This document shows positions 26,011-34,250 of a stretch of 64,000 bases of DNA, piece by piece. The translations under genes and the position numbers were made by a program. The DNA comes from Bradyrhizobium sp. CCGUVB1N3 (lineage in GTDB: Bacteria; Pseudomonadota; Alphaproteobacteria; Rhizobiales; Xanthobacteraceae). Location of the stretch: NCBI RefSeq assembly GCF_024199925.1, contig NZ_JANADR010000001.1:1674001-1738000 (forward strand), in the 5' to 3' direction. The first letter of the stretch is position 1; every line of letters begins with the position of its first letter. Below the pieces are notes generated by a model, which was given only the letters and a program-made list of their open reading frames with translations, had not been told where the DNA came from and made no database searches.

Positions 26011-26787
26011 TCATAGATTCATTGCGGCACCAGCTGCCTTGGCCGCAGCTTCCGCTTCACGAATGAGGTCCTGCCGCCGCTTCAAGACGTCGCCCACCAG
26101 CGCAGGACCGGCATGCTCGGGCGATCCCGAATCGAAGGGCGGCCTGGGATCGTATTCGATCACGAGCTGAATTCGCCGCGCAGCCTCCTCGCCCGCAAGC
26201 CGCGCTGCGATCGCCAGCGCAAAGTCGATTCCGGCCGTGACGCCGCTGCCCGTCACCCGGTTGCGATCCTCGACCACGCGATCCCTGCGTACGACCGCCC
26301 CCATATGCGCGAGCAGATCGCGAACGTACCAGTGCGAAGTCGCCTGATAACCCCTAAGCAGCCCCGCGGCGCCGAGCAAGAGCGAGCCGGTACAAACGCT
26401 TGTGACGAGGCGCGCGGCTTCACCCTGCTGCCTGAGAAATTCGATGGTCTCACGGTCCTGCATCGCCGCGACCGTTCCCTTCAGACCTCCGGGCACGAAC
26501 AACACGTCGAACATCTTCGGCGCGTTTTGGAAGGTTACCGTCGGTGCAACCGGCAAGCGGACGTCGGTCATGACCGGCTGCTCGGTCCTGCCAATCAGGT
26601 GAATATCCGCCTGCATGATGCTGAACACGGTGAGCGGGCCGGCCAGATCAAGCAGGATCATGTCGGAATGGATCAACAGGCCCACGCGCGGGCGAGCCGG
26701 CGACGCCGGCTGCGCCAGTGCGGCCGGCGCGACGAGGTTGAGCAAGGATGCGGCCGCCAGCGTCGCGTTGAACTCTCTTCGATCCAT
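26011..26787 (-). CDS. Exported DJ-1/PfpI protein, isonitrile hydratase-like
   Basis: 258 residues from the ATG at 26787. The N-terminus MDRREFNATLAAASLLNLVAPAALA resembles a Tat signal (RREF, then a hydrophobic stretch). The DJ-1/PfpI fold has LLDLAGPLTVF (Asp47), FVPGG and the nucleophile elbow SVCTGSLLLGAAGLL (Cys132-Thr133). Asp, Cys and Thr in these positions are the catalytic set of isonitrile hydratase (InhA). Export is unusual for this enzyme. It is 15 bases from YcnI in a copper operon. Since isonitriles bind copper, a role in releasing copper from an isonitrile ligand is conceivable but is pure inference. Alternatives: ThiJ/PfpI chaperone or glyoxalase. Confidence 0.8.
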   Translation of the reverse strand: MDRREFNATLAAASLLNLVAPAALAQPASPARPRVGLLIHSDMILLDLAGPLTVFSIMQADIHLIGRTEQPVMTDVRLPVAPTVTFQNAPKMFDVLFVPGGLKGTVAAMQDRETIEFLRQQGEAARLVTSVCTGSLLLGAAGLLRGYQATSHWYVRDLLAHMGAVVRRDRVVEDRNRVTGSGVTAGIDFALAIAARLAGEEAARRIQLVIEYDPRPPFDSGSPEHAGPALVGDVLKRRQDLIREAEAAAKAAGAAMNL

Positions 26788-26894
26788 GCTCTTGCTCCAC
26801 GAAATGTCAGCGAACGGGGACGGGTGAGACGAGATCGGCTTCATCCGCTCCCAGCAAAAGCGAAAGGCTCAACGGTTTGATAAACACCGCACCC

Positions 26895-27428
26895 TCACAT
26901 CTTCATCCCGGAGTGATCCGGCGATTTCTTCATATCCATGTGTCCGCCATGCTCGCCGCCACCCGGTGCCTGCGCGCCGACGGCCTGGACGTCGAGGATG
27001 ACGGCAACATTGCCGGCCTTCTCGAACTGAAGCGTGACCGGGACCTTGTCGCCCTGCTTGAGCGGCCCCTTCAGCTCCTGCATCATCAGATGATAGCCGC
27101 CCGGCGCGAGCTTCACGGTCTTTCCCGGCTCGATCGCGAGACCCTTGTCGAGCGGTCGCATCTTCATCACGCCATTGTCCATCGCCATCTCGTGGACCTC
27201 GATCTTGCCGGCGATCTCGGCCGAGACGCCGACCAATTTATCCGGCGCGTTCCCCTTGTTCTCGATCGTCAGATAGCCGCCGGCGACCTTTGCGCCGCCG
27301 GGCGTCGCCCGGCTCCACGCTTGCGTGACGACGAGATCACCGGCCTTGACCTCGTCGGCGCGGCCGGGTGCGGTGAACGTCAGTGCCGAGAGCGCAGCGA
27401 GCGCGAGGATGCGTGAGAGCTTGTTCAT
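26895..27428 (-). CDS. Periplasmic copper chaperone PCu(A)C
   Basis: 177 residues from the ATG at 27428, chosen because it opens directly into a signal peptide (MNKLSRILALAALSALTFTAPGRA). The DUF461 core has AWSRATPGGAKVAGGYLTIEN and the copper motif H-x10-M followed by HLM (HEMAMDNGVMKM ... GGYHLMM). A His/Met-rich C-terminal tail (about 20 residues, 4 His and 5 Met) adds binding capacity, as in rhizobial PcuAC proteins that deliver Cu(I) to cytochrome oxidase. It is 40 bases downstream of the TonB receptor gene. Confidence 0.93.
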   Translation of the reverse strand: MNKLSRILALAALSALTFTAPGRADEVKAGDLVVTQAWSRATPGGAKVAGGYLTIENKGNAPDKLVGVSAEIAGKIEVHEMAMDNGVMKMRPLDKGLAIEPGKTVKLAPGGYHLMMQELKGPLKQGDKVPVTLQFEKAGNVAVILDVQAVGAQAPGGGEHGGHMDMKKSPDHSGMKM

Positions 27429-27468
27429 GTGGCTTGCCTTTCTTTTCATTGTTGCGCCCACCTCACCG

Positions 27469-29934
27469 TCAGAACGTGTACTTGCCGGCAAGGACGAAGG
27501 TTCGTCCCGGGAACGGATGGAACAGGAAGTACTGGTAGTTGAAGAGATTATCGATGCCGAAATCGAACGAAAAATCCTTCGTGGCATTGTAGTGGATTTT
27601 CATGTCGACGACGAAAAACGGATCGAACGCCTGGTACACGTGGGGAACGACGTCGGTATTATCGAGGGTCGCATACTGCTTGCCAGTGTAGCGCGCCGCA
27701 ACGGTATAGACCCAGCTCTCATTCGGACGATAGCTGACGCCGGCCTTCGCGCGCCAGTCCGGAACATAGGGCACGCGTTTGCCGACGACGGTGGTGGCTC
27801 CCGCCCAGCTCGGATCCGAGATGATCCTGGAATCGACGTAAGTGACGCTGCCAAAGAGCTGCAGCCCGCTGATCAGGACATTGTCCTTGTCAGCCGACAA
27901 TTCGACGCCTCGCATGCGGATGGCAGCGACGTTGCTGACCGCGGTCTGGAACGACTGGTTTCCGGCCACGTCAGTCACGGTGGTCGTCTGCGAGATCAGC
28001 GCGTCGTTCGTGCGTTCGCTGAACACCGTGAACCTGACCCGGCCGTCCTGCCAACGTCGTTCGAGATTGAGCTCGCCGGTGAAATCCTGCTCGGGCGCGA
28101 GCCGCGGATTGGCAAGGTAAATAATGTTGGCGACGGAAATGTTCTGATAAAGCTCCGTCACCGTCGGGTAGCGATACGCCTCGCCGAAATTCGCAGTGAT
28201 GTTCCAATCCTTGTTGGGATCGTACGCGAGCGAAACCTTCGGCGAGAAATTGGTCGACGAGAGCGAGGGCTGTTGCGTCGTCCTCACCGAGGTGATGGCG
28301 CCGGCACTAGTCGCCGTCGTGTTGACGTTGAGGCCATCGAGGGCCTGCCAGCTCTCCAATCGTCCACCGAGCGTCAGCTTGACGTTCGGTGTGATCTTCC
28401 AGGCGTCCTGAACCCAGAGCGCCTCGGTCCGAGTCTCGCCGACACCCGTTGAGTAGAGCACCCCGTTCCCCGTCGAAGGGGCCGCATACCAAACCGTGGA
28501 GACATAGACGGGGTTCTCGAGCCTGTAGCGGTCGCCGTGAACGCCGAAGCTGACCTCATGCGAACCGTCGGCCCCGTCGGGACGCCAGATGCCCTTGGCA
28601 TCGGCGTTCTGCCAATTGGTGCCGTCCATCCGCGTCACCTTGCCGTTCAGCGAGTAGCCAAGTCCGGGCGAGGCCACGACGGTGTAGGGGTTGAGAAGAA
28701 TATCCTGAAGGTAATTGTAGCTTGATGCCGAAAGATCAAAATCGAAGACGCCCTTGGTATCGCTCCGGAGCGAGACGGCGTTGCTCACATGAAGCTCGTC
28801 CCAGGTATACTTGTTGGGAGCAAATCCCGAGAGACCCGCAAACGTCGGCTGGCCCGTCACGGTCGATCTCAGATAGGTCTGCGGCTCCGAGGTCTGGTGA
28901 TTGTTCCGGACCGCGAGCGAATAGGTTGCCTGCACCAGCGGGGTCAGGTCGTAAGCCAGCCTGATATTCCCCGACGTCTGCTGCGAGTGCGCCACCGCGC
29001 CGGCGCCGACGACATCCGCGACCCCGCCGGTCCGGCTCGGTGCGATGAAGGTGCCCGTGGTCCTGGCCGGGACCGAGCCATTCGTCACGTAGCTCAGCGG
29101 TTGCTGATAGCTGTCACGATAGTTGGCGCCGATGAGCCACGACAGCGCACCGTCGCGGTTGCCTGCGGCCGCGCTGGTCTGGCTGGTGACGTAGGTGCTC
29201 TTGGTGCCGTACTGACTCCACGGCATCACCGAGACCGTCTCCTTGGCCGTCGCAAACGGCTTGTCCGGCATCTTCGAGGTGATCAGCAGCACACCACCGA
29301 TCGAGTTGCCGGGATAGGCCGCGGCGAAAGGACCGTTGAGATAGTCGACCCGGCCGATCGCCTCCGGCACGATCAGATTCCACTTCGGCGAGGCCCCCGA
29401 GTTGTTGTTGCCGATCAGCGCCGAGATCAGGAGATCGTCATAGTAGACGAGCGTGCGCGCGCTGGAATTCAGGCCCCAGCTTCGCGTCGCCAGCACCGCC
29501 TGATTGTCGCCGTCGTGCCGTTTCCGCACGAAGAGGCTCGGCATGTATTTGACGGCATCCTCGGGGTCCTTTGTGTTGATCGTCTCGTCGATCTCCCTGG
29601 CGGTGATGCTGAAGGACGTTTGCGGAAGCTGATAACGCGCCACCGCCGGCGGGGTCTCCAGCGAGGCACGAGCGGTGCCGGCGCCCTGCCCGCTGGTTTT
29701 GACGGCCGCAGGAGGCCCCTCTGCGGAGCTTGCAGGTTTCGCGCTCCGGCTCCGCGCGGCCGAGGATTGGACGGCCGGTTTGCGCTGCTTATGTGGTGCC
29801 GCAATCGGCGCGTCGACCGTCACCGGCGGCAATGCGCTTTCGCCGCTCTGGGCGGCGGCTCGGCCCACCGACGCGAGCAACGCGGCCTGAACGGCGACGA
29901 CACTCACACCCCAGCGGGCATGACGAGGTAACAT
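27469..29934 (-). CDS. TonB-dependent receptor of the copper locus
   Basis: 821 residues. Signal peptide to about residue 28, then a low-complexity Pro/Ala/Lys/Ser linker (residues 45-90) that includes the probable TonB-contact region. The plug domain follows (residues 105-230, RTLVYYDDLLISALIGNNNS; AAAYPGNSIGGVLLITSKMP), then a 22-strand barrel that ends with the aromatic strand RTFVLAGKYTF. It imports a ligand through the outer membrane. Neighbouring PCu(A)C, CopC, CopD and YcnI genes suggest copper or a copper complex rather than iron, but the sequence alone does not prove this. Confidence 0.92.
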   Translation of the reverse strand: MLPRHARWGVSVVAVQAALLASVGRAAAQSGESALPPVTVDAPIAAPHKQRKPAVQSSAARSRSAKPASSAEGPPAAVKTSGQGAGTARASLETPPAVARYQLPQTSFSITAREIDETINTKDPEDAVKYMPSLFVRKRHDGDNQAVLATRSWGLNSSARTLVYYDDLLISALIGNNNSGASPKWNLIVPEAIGRVDYLNGPFAAAYPGNSIGGVLLITSKMPDKPFATAKETVSVMPWSQYGTKSTYVTSQTSAAAGNRDGALSWLIGANYRDSYQQPLSYVTNGSVPARTTGTFIAPSRTGGVADVVGAGAVAHSQQTSGNIRLAYDLTPLVQATYSLAVRNNHQTSEPQTYLRSTVTGQPTFAGLSGFAPNKYTWDELHVSNAVSLRSDTKGVFDFDLSASSYNYLQDILLNPYTVVASPGLGYSLNGKVTRMDGTNWQNADAKGIWRPDGADGSHEVSFGVHGDRYRLENPVYVSTVWYAAPSTGNGVLYSTGVGETRTEALWVQDAWKITPNVKLTLGGRLESWQALDGLNVNTTATSAGAITSVRTTQQPSLSSTNFSPKVSLAYDPNKDWNITANFGEAYRYPTVTELYQNISVANIIYLANPRLAPEQDFTGELNLERRWQDGRVRFTVFSERTNDALISQTTTVTDVAGNQSFQTAVSNVAAIRMRGVELSADKDNVLISGLQLFGSVTYVDSRIISDPSWAGATTVVGKRVPYVPDWRAKAGVSYRPNESWVYTVAARYTGKQYATLDNTDVVPHVYQAFDPFFVVDMKIHYNATKDFSFDFGIDNLFNYQYFLFHPFPGRTFVLAGKYTF

Positions 29935-30019
29935 GGGAATGTCCTGACGCCGGTCTTTCTCTCCGGCCCTTCGACAGCATCAATCGCCTGCGGACGCGCC
30001 GCAGCGATCACGAGGGTCG

Positions 30020-30406
30020 TCAGGAAAATTGAGGTGGTGCGCGCGCCTGCGCGTTGGAGCCGCCGTGTGGCACGTCGACACGATGCACCGCGTCGTGCCA
30101 CGCCACGCATTCGGCAGGTCGGACAGGAGTTGGGAAGACGGTCTGCGGTGCATCGAGAGACGCGTTCGCCTGTGCCAGGCAGCAGAGCGAGCAAGCGCCT
30201 ACATGTGAGCCGGGCGCACTGGTCCGGTCGTCAATGCCTGCGCTTGAACCGCCATTGGCGTGGCAGATCACGGCATTCTGAAGCGGATCGGTGACCGCCA
30301 CGCCTGCTGCCCAGCAGGCGGCGATCGGCGCCAGCACCTGCATCGCCAATGCGATCAGCACCAAGGGTAAGTATTTTTGCAGCCGCGCCCGCATCCGCCG
30401 AACCAT
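30020..30406 (-). CDS. DUF2946 family protein, copy A
   Basis: 128 residues. An N-terminal membrane helix or signal (LPLVLIALAMQVLAPIAACWAA) follows a basic start (MVRRMRARLQKY). The mature part contains NAVICHANGG and GACSLCCLAQAN, a CH/CxxCC set that could bind Cu(I). It closely resembles the protein at 32848. The N-terminal halves of the two genes and about 20 bases upstream of their starts are nearly identical. It lies between copD and the TonB receptor gene on the same strand. DUF2946 genes commonly lie beside TonB/CopC/CopD genes; function unknown. Confidence 0.82.
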   Translation of the reverse strand: MVRRMRARLQKYLPLVLIALAMQVLAPIAACWAAGVAVTDPLQNAVICHANGGSSAGIDDRTSAPGSHVGACSLCCLAQANASLDAPQTVFPTPVRPAECVAWHDAVHRVDVPHGGSNAQARAPPQFS

Positions 30407-30471
30407 TCGTTCGCTTACTAACTAGACACGATCCGCCATGGAGTCGAGATCGCTTTTTCACCAACAACTAT

Positions 30472-31404
30472 TCAGTTCACCAGGTGCATCGCGGGATGCA
30501 TCGTCCCAAGCATCCCGACAATGGTGAGAATGGCAAGGCCGAGAGCAAGCTCGACGGCGCTATTGCGCGTAAGCCAGCGCAACGCGCCGCGCCCGGCCGG
30601 GGCAAGCCGTGGCGTCAGCACCAGCCGGTTGACCAGGGCGAGCACCAGCATGAGCGCGAACAGGACAAGTTTGAGCAGCAGCAGCCGTCCATACTCGGTG
30701 ACGACCAGCGCGTGAACCGAGCCCACCAGGATGGCGGCATTGATGAATCCTGTGAGCAGCAGTGTTGCCACGCTGACCATACCCATGATCGAAAATCGGC
30801 TCACGGCGTCGCGGGCCAGCGAAATCGTCTTGTTTCGGCAGGCCGCGGCCAGCAACAAGATTAATGACGCCAACCCACCGATCCAGGCGGCGGTGGCGGT
30901 CAGGTGCAGCGCGTCTGCGGCAAGATGCAGGTACCCCGCCTCACCGGCGGTCGAGCCGGCATGGCCGCTCCAGGCGAGGCTTGCGGCGAATGCGACCGCA
31001 GCCGCAAATCCAACCCATCGCGCGATCGCCATGCGATCACAGAGGAAGCAAGCCGCCAGACAGATCGCCAGGCCCGCTCGAAGCGTCATCACCTGGCCGA
31101 ATTGCGTTTCGTTGATCACCGTCGACAACACGTCCGCGGACATTGCCTCATCGAGCAGCATCCCGCTCATCGAGGCGGCCTGAAGCACTAACCAGATCGC
31201 GCCGGAGATCAGCGCAAGACCAAGACCGAGCCACGAGACCCACAAGGTGGGAGCCTCGAACGACATAGCCGCGGCCCCCTCCGAGCGCACGACCGGCGCA
31301 ACGATGACGGCTCGAAACATGACGTCTCCAACCGTGATCGCGGTTGCCGCGAAGTGCACGGCGCGCATCGCGACCAGCGGCGCTTGTGCTGCTGTCCAGT
31401 CCAT
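30472..31404 (-). CDS. copD: CopD-type copper transport membrane protein
   Basis: 310 residues and eight predicted helices. CopD family features: ALHFAATAITVGDVMFR-like first helix (RAVHFAATAITVGDVMFR), the WSGHAGSTAGEAG and HLTATAAWIGGLASL segments, and VEYGRLLLLKLVLFALMLVLALVNR near the C-terminus (VTEYGRLLLLK). It is thought to carry copper across the inner membrane together with CopC. It starts 14 bases after the copC stop, so the pair is one transcription unit. Confidence 0.92.
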   Translation of the reverse strand: MDWTAAQAPLVAMRAVHFAATAITVGDVMFRAVIVAPVVRSEGAAAMSFEAPTLWVSWLGLGLALISGAIWLVLQAASMSGMLLDEAMSADVLSTVINETQFGQVMTLRAGLAICLAACFLCDRMAIARWVGFAAAVAFAASLAWSGHAGSTAGEAGYLHLAADALHLTATAAWIGGLASLILLLAAACRNKTISLARDAVSRFSIMGMVSVATLLLTGFINAAILVGSVHALVVTEYGRLLLLKLVLFALMLVLALVNRLVLTPRLAPAGRGALRWLTRNSAVELALGLAILTIVGMLGTMHPAMHLVN

Positions 31405-31418
31405 CTGCGGTCAGGCCT

Positions 31419-31787
31419 TCATGGACCGACCTGGAAGGTGAAGCTGCCGTCCGTCGTGTGGGCGTCCACGGACAGCACGCGCCAGTTCACGTGGTATGTG
31501 CCCGGCCCACCCGACTTCAGCGGGATCGACATCTGGTTGCCGCTGACGCGCGCCTTGCCGCCGTCGACGCGCTGACCGGAGGGACCCGTAACGGTGATCG
31601 AGCTGAACGCCGCCTCCAGTTTCTGGGTGAACCAGAGCATCACCTCGCGAGGGGGGCTTGCCACCTTGTTGCCGACGCGCGGCTCGGCGTGGTCGAGCTC
31701 GGCATGGGCGCTTGCTTCGCCAGGCGTCAGCGACGTCAGCAAGAGGACCACGAACAGCATCATTGAACTGAGGGATGAGCGTCGCAT
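31419..31787 (-). CDS. copC: CopC periplasmic copper-binding protein
   Basis: 122 residues, the normal CopC length. The signal peptide ends at SAHAELDHAEPRVG, leaving His28 at or near the mature N-terminus as copper ligand. The C-terminal motif VLSVDAHTTDGSFTFQV carries the second His, as in Cu(II)-type CopC. The methionine-rich Cu(I) loop of Pseudomonas CopC is absent. It starts 3 bases before the end of the barrel-like gene upstream and is followed by copD. Confidence 0.94.
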   Translation of the reverse strand: MRRSSLSSMMLFVVLLLTSLTPGEASAHAELDHAEPRVGNKVASPPREVMLWFTQKLEAAFSSITVTGPSGQRVDGGKARVSGNQMSIPLKSGGPGTYHVNWRVLSVDAHTTDGSFTFQVGP

Positions 31788-31790
31788 CGG

Positions 31791-32792
31791 TCAATTCCTT
31801 GCGAGGGGGTTGGCAGATTGGACCGTGCCACCGAAAAGCGGCTTGCCGATACCACGAGGATCAATGTCATCGAGATAGAAGTGCAACTGTCCGATCACGC
31901 CGACATGCGTCCCGCTTTGCCGATTGATCGGAATCAGCGCCTCAACACCCACCTGATACTTGTTGCCGACCCAGATGACGCCGGGATTGATGGTGCCTGT
32001 CGTCGTCGTGCCCGAGGTGAGCGTGTTCGCAATCGGTGTTTGCAGATTGGCTTCGACGAGCGGGATCAGGTGGTTGACGAACTCCGGCAGGCCGAGGTCC
32101 ACGACGGCGGATTTCAGGTAAGGCATGCTGTACTGGATCGTTCCGCCCCAATTCAGCACGCGCGGATGAAATTCGGTATCGGCGGTCAAGTCGCCGGTAT
32201 CGGGATCGATCCCGAACGTGGTCGTGAAATTCCTGGCAGGAATCGCGTAGCCGACCTGGCCGGTGACGGCGACAGGACGAAGCCAGGAAAACGTGTCCGG
32301 CAGGTCGCCAAAACCTTTGCCGAACCAGAGCATCGGCGAGTAGGTGTTGAAGGGATCGGCACCGACATTTTGCGCGCCTGTGCCGCCCCATTCGATGTTG
32401 AGGCCGACCGACATCACGAATTCATGCGCGGGATCTTTGAAGACCCGGTACTTGAACGTGGTCTCCAGGTTCTGAAATCCGTTGGCGCCGGGGACGGTCG
32501 GGTCCGTCGGATTGAGAAAGGTGTGGGTCGAGCCGAAGGAGATGGCAAAGTCCTCGGTGATCCGCTTGGAGAATTCGCCCGAGACGTCGTGCTGCCGAAC
32601 GGGCGGGACATCGCCGGTCTTGAAGCTGTCGACCGTTGGAATGGACAGTTCATCGTTGACGCCGGGGTCATCGATGCCCAGCGTTGCCGGGAAGAACCGG
32701 TTGCCAACGATCTCGTGAGCAACGCTTCCCGAATGAGGGACGAGGGCGAGGGCGAGCCCCAGAAGGCCCGCACGCGTATGACAGATGGACAT
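31791..32792 (-). CDS. Exported beta-rich protein of the copper locus, probable outer-membrane barrel
   Basis: 333 residues. The signal peptide MSICHTRAGLLGLALALVPHSGSVAHEIVG is followed by repeated amphipathic beta-type segments (ISFGSTHTFL; LETTFKYRVF; FVMSVGLNIEWGG; VAVTGQVGYAIPA; VGNKYQVGVEALIPINR; GVIGQLHFYLDDI). This looks like an outer-membrane barrel, similar in pattern to COG4313-type channels. It has no cysteine after the signal sequence. It lies 3 bases before copC, so it is surely co-transcribed; a copper-related outer-membrane role is inferred from position only. Confidence 0.75.
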   Translation of the reverse strand: MSICHTRAGLLGLALALVPHSGSVAHEIVGNRFFPATLGIDDPGVNDELSIPTVDSFKTGDVPPVRQHDVSGEFSKRITEDFAISFGSTHTFLNPTDPTVPGANGFQNLETTFKYRVFKDPAHEFVMSVGLNIEWGGTGAQNVGADPFNTYSPMLWFGKGFGDLPDTFSWLRPVAVTGQVGYAIPARNFTTTFGIDPDTGDLTADTEFHPRVLNWGGTIQYSMPYLKSAVVDLGLPEFVNHLIPLVEANLQTPIANTLTSGTTTTGTINPGVIWVGNKYQVGVEALIPINRQSGTHVGVIGQLHFYLDDIDPRGIGKPLFGGTVQSANPLARN

Positions 32793-32847
32793 TTGAGAAC
32801 CTCCGCGAGGCTGACGTGCGAATTCGGCGGCCGATTGACCGCCAGGC

Positions 32848-33234
32848 TCACGTCAGCTGCGGAGGCGCTCGTGCGCGGGCGTTGGATCTGCCGTGCGATG
32901 TTACCGCGGGTGCGGCCTGCTCATGCCACAGCACGGGTTCAGCGCGCCGGAGCGGATTCGCGGACGTGGGCTGCGGCGAATCAAGCGTCGCATTGGCCTG
33001 CGCCAGGCAGCAAATCGAACAGCTTCCCGCATGCGTCGCTGGCAGATTAGTTTGGCCTGCCGCGCCTGCGCCCGATGCATCGGTGCTGTGGCAGATCACC
33101 GCATTCTGAAGCGGATCGGCGACCGCAAGACCTGCGGCCCAGCAGGCGACAATCGGCGCCAGCACCTGCATCGCGAGAGCGAGCAGGACCAGGGGCAGGA
33201 ATTTTTGCAGCCGCGCGCGCATTCGCCGAACCAT
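32848..33234 (-). CDS. DUF2946 family protein, copy B
   Basis: 128 residues from the ATG at 33234 (the start matched to copy A). N-terminus MVRRMRARLQKFLPLVLLAL, then ACWAAG. NAVICHSTDASG and GSCSICCLAQAN repeat the CH and CxxCC motifs of the other copy, and the tail ends NARARAPPQLT against NAQARAPPQFS. First gene of the copper run; its upstream region (33210-33280) shares patches with that of copy A. Function unknown, possibly copper handling at the membrane. Confidence 0.82.
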   Translation of the reverse strand: MVRRMRARLQKFLPLVLLALAMQVLAPIVACWAAGLAVADPLQNAVICHSTDASGAGAAGQTNLPATHAGSCSICCLAQANATLDSPQPTSANPLRRAEPVLWHEQAAPAVTSHGRSNARARAPPQLT

Positions 33235-33489
33235 TCGTTCGCCCAGCAACTAAACACCGGGCCGGGCCCGAGTCGAGGCCACTTCGCCAGCCTGCTTGCG
33301 CGATCACAAATTTCTCGAAAACTGTGTTCGGCGTGCGCGGCCGAAGGGTGACGACCCAGCATTTGAGGCAGATGCGAGGCAGCCCCATATCCACAGATTT
33401 CTTATATTTGTCATATGCTTAGGGGGCAAAAAAGCCCGATCATTTCGCCAACTGCTCGAATTTTGAACAATCGTTGCCGAAAATGATGA

Positions 33490-33690
33490 CAAGTGAGAAA
33501 AGTTGATCTAGCATCTCTTTGCTCAGGCTGGCCGCGAGGTCGAAGTCTGGTGGTCCAAGTCTCGGGAGGAGCCCCTGGCGCGCAAAACGCAGCGTCGCCC
33601 CGTCAATCAAGATCAAATCTCAGATATCGGGGATAATAGGGTCGACACAATTTTTGAGCGGGGCTAGGGCCCCGCTCTCTTTTTTTGTGC
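33490..33690 (+). ncRNA. Candidate small RNA or terminated leader upstream of the globin gene
   Basis: Only the 3' end is well supported: a GC-rich hairpin followed by a T run. No open frame with a start signal fills the preceding 200 bases, and a GGGAGGAG stretch lies inside (about 33567). No clear promoter was found, so the 5' end is a guess. It could instead be an attenuator for the globin gene, whose start is 20 bases after the T run. Confidence 0.25.
33656..33687 (+). terminator. Strong intrinsic terminator without an upstream gene
   Basis: GAGCGGGGC-TAGG-GCCCCGCTC stem-loop followed by TCTTTTTTT on the plus strand. The start codon of the globin gene is 19 bases beyond. Confidence 0.85.
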
Positions 33691-33705
33691 GGGCACCCAA
33701 CACGG

Positions 33706-34110
33706 ATGAACGCTTCAGCCAATCCAATCGAGAGAAGCTTCGAGCTCGCAGCCATGCGCTGCGACGATCTGACACCACTCGTCTATCAGCGGCTGTTTGC
33801 CGAGCATCCCGAAACGCAGACGATGTTTCGCAAAGACGGCGGCGAGCTGGTCCGCGGGTCGATGCTCGCGCTCACGATCGAGGCGATCCTCGATTTCGCC
33901 GGCGAGCGCCGCGGACATTTCCGCATGATCCAATGCGAATTGTCCTCGCACGACGCCTACGGCACGCCCCAAGAGTTGTTCATCGCGTTCTTTCGCGTGA
34001 TCCGTGATGTGCTGCGGGAGCTGCTGGGCAACGAGTGGTCCCCCGATACGGATGAGGCGTGGAAGAAACTACTCTCCGAGATCGCGGGCTTCGCCGGCAG
34101 CCCGGCCTAA
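33706..34110 (+). CDS. Single-domain globin
   Basis: 134 residues from the ATG at 33706; a GTG at 33685 inside the terminator T run is unlikely. Globin pattern: LVYQRLFAEHPETQTMF early (B-C helices), RGHFRMIQCELSSHDAYG with the proximal-type His in SHDAYG, and FRVIRDVLRELLGNEW...DEAWKKLL at the end (G-H helices). It resembles the globin domain of flavohaemoglobins and single-domain haemoglobins, which bind O2 or NO. No ribosome-binding site is evident and an intrinsic terminator lies directly before the start, so translation or transcription must be specially arranged. Confidence 0.75.
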   Translation: MNASANPIERSFELAAMRCDDLTPLVYQRLFAEHPETQTMFRKDGGELVRGSMLALTIEAILDFAGERRGHFRMIQCELSSHDAYGTPQELFIAFFRVIRDVLRELLGNEWSPDTDEAWKKLLSEIAGFAGSPA

Positions 34111-34250
34111 CTCTCTTTGCGTTGCACCAAGTCGCAGCGATGCTGTCGCGATTGCCGAGTGGGTAGCGTGAACTCTTCGATTGTGAGACACTGCCCGCCT
34201 TGGTAGCGCAAACAATGACGCTGCCAACGATAAAATCATGGGAGCGAGCG

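Larger units (their letters stand above)
33235..33705. other. Intergenic region with promoter of the copper run and an orphan terminator
   Basis: 471 bases between the DUF2946 gene (minus) and the globin gene (plus). No credible protein gene. A strong plus-strand terminator at 33656-33686 has no known gene before it, suggesting a small RNA or a leader transcript. Confidence 0.6.
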
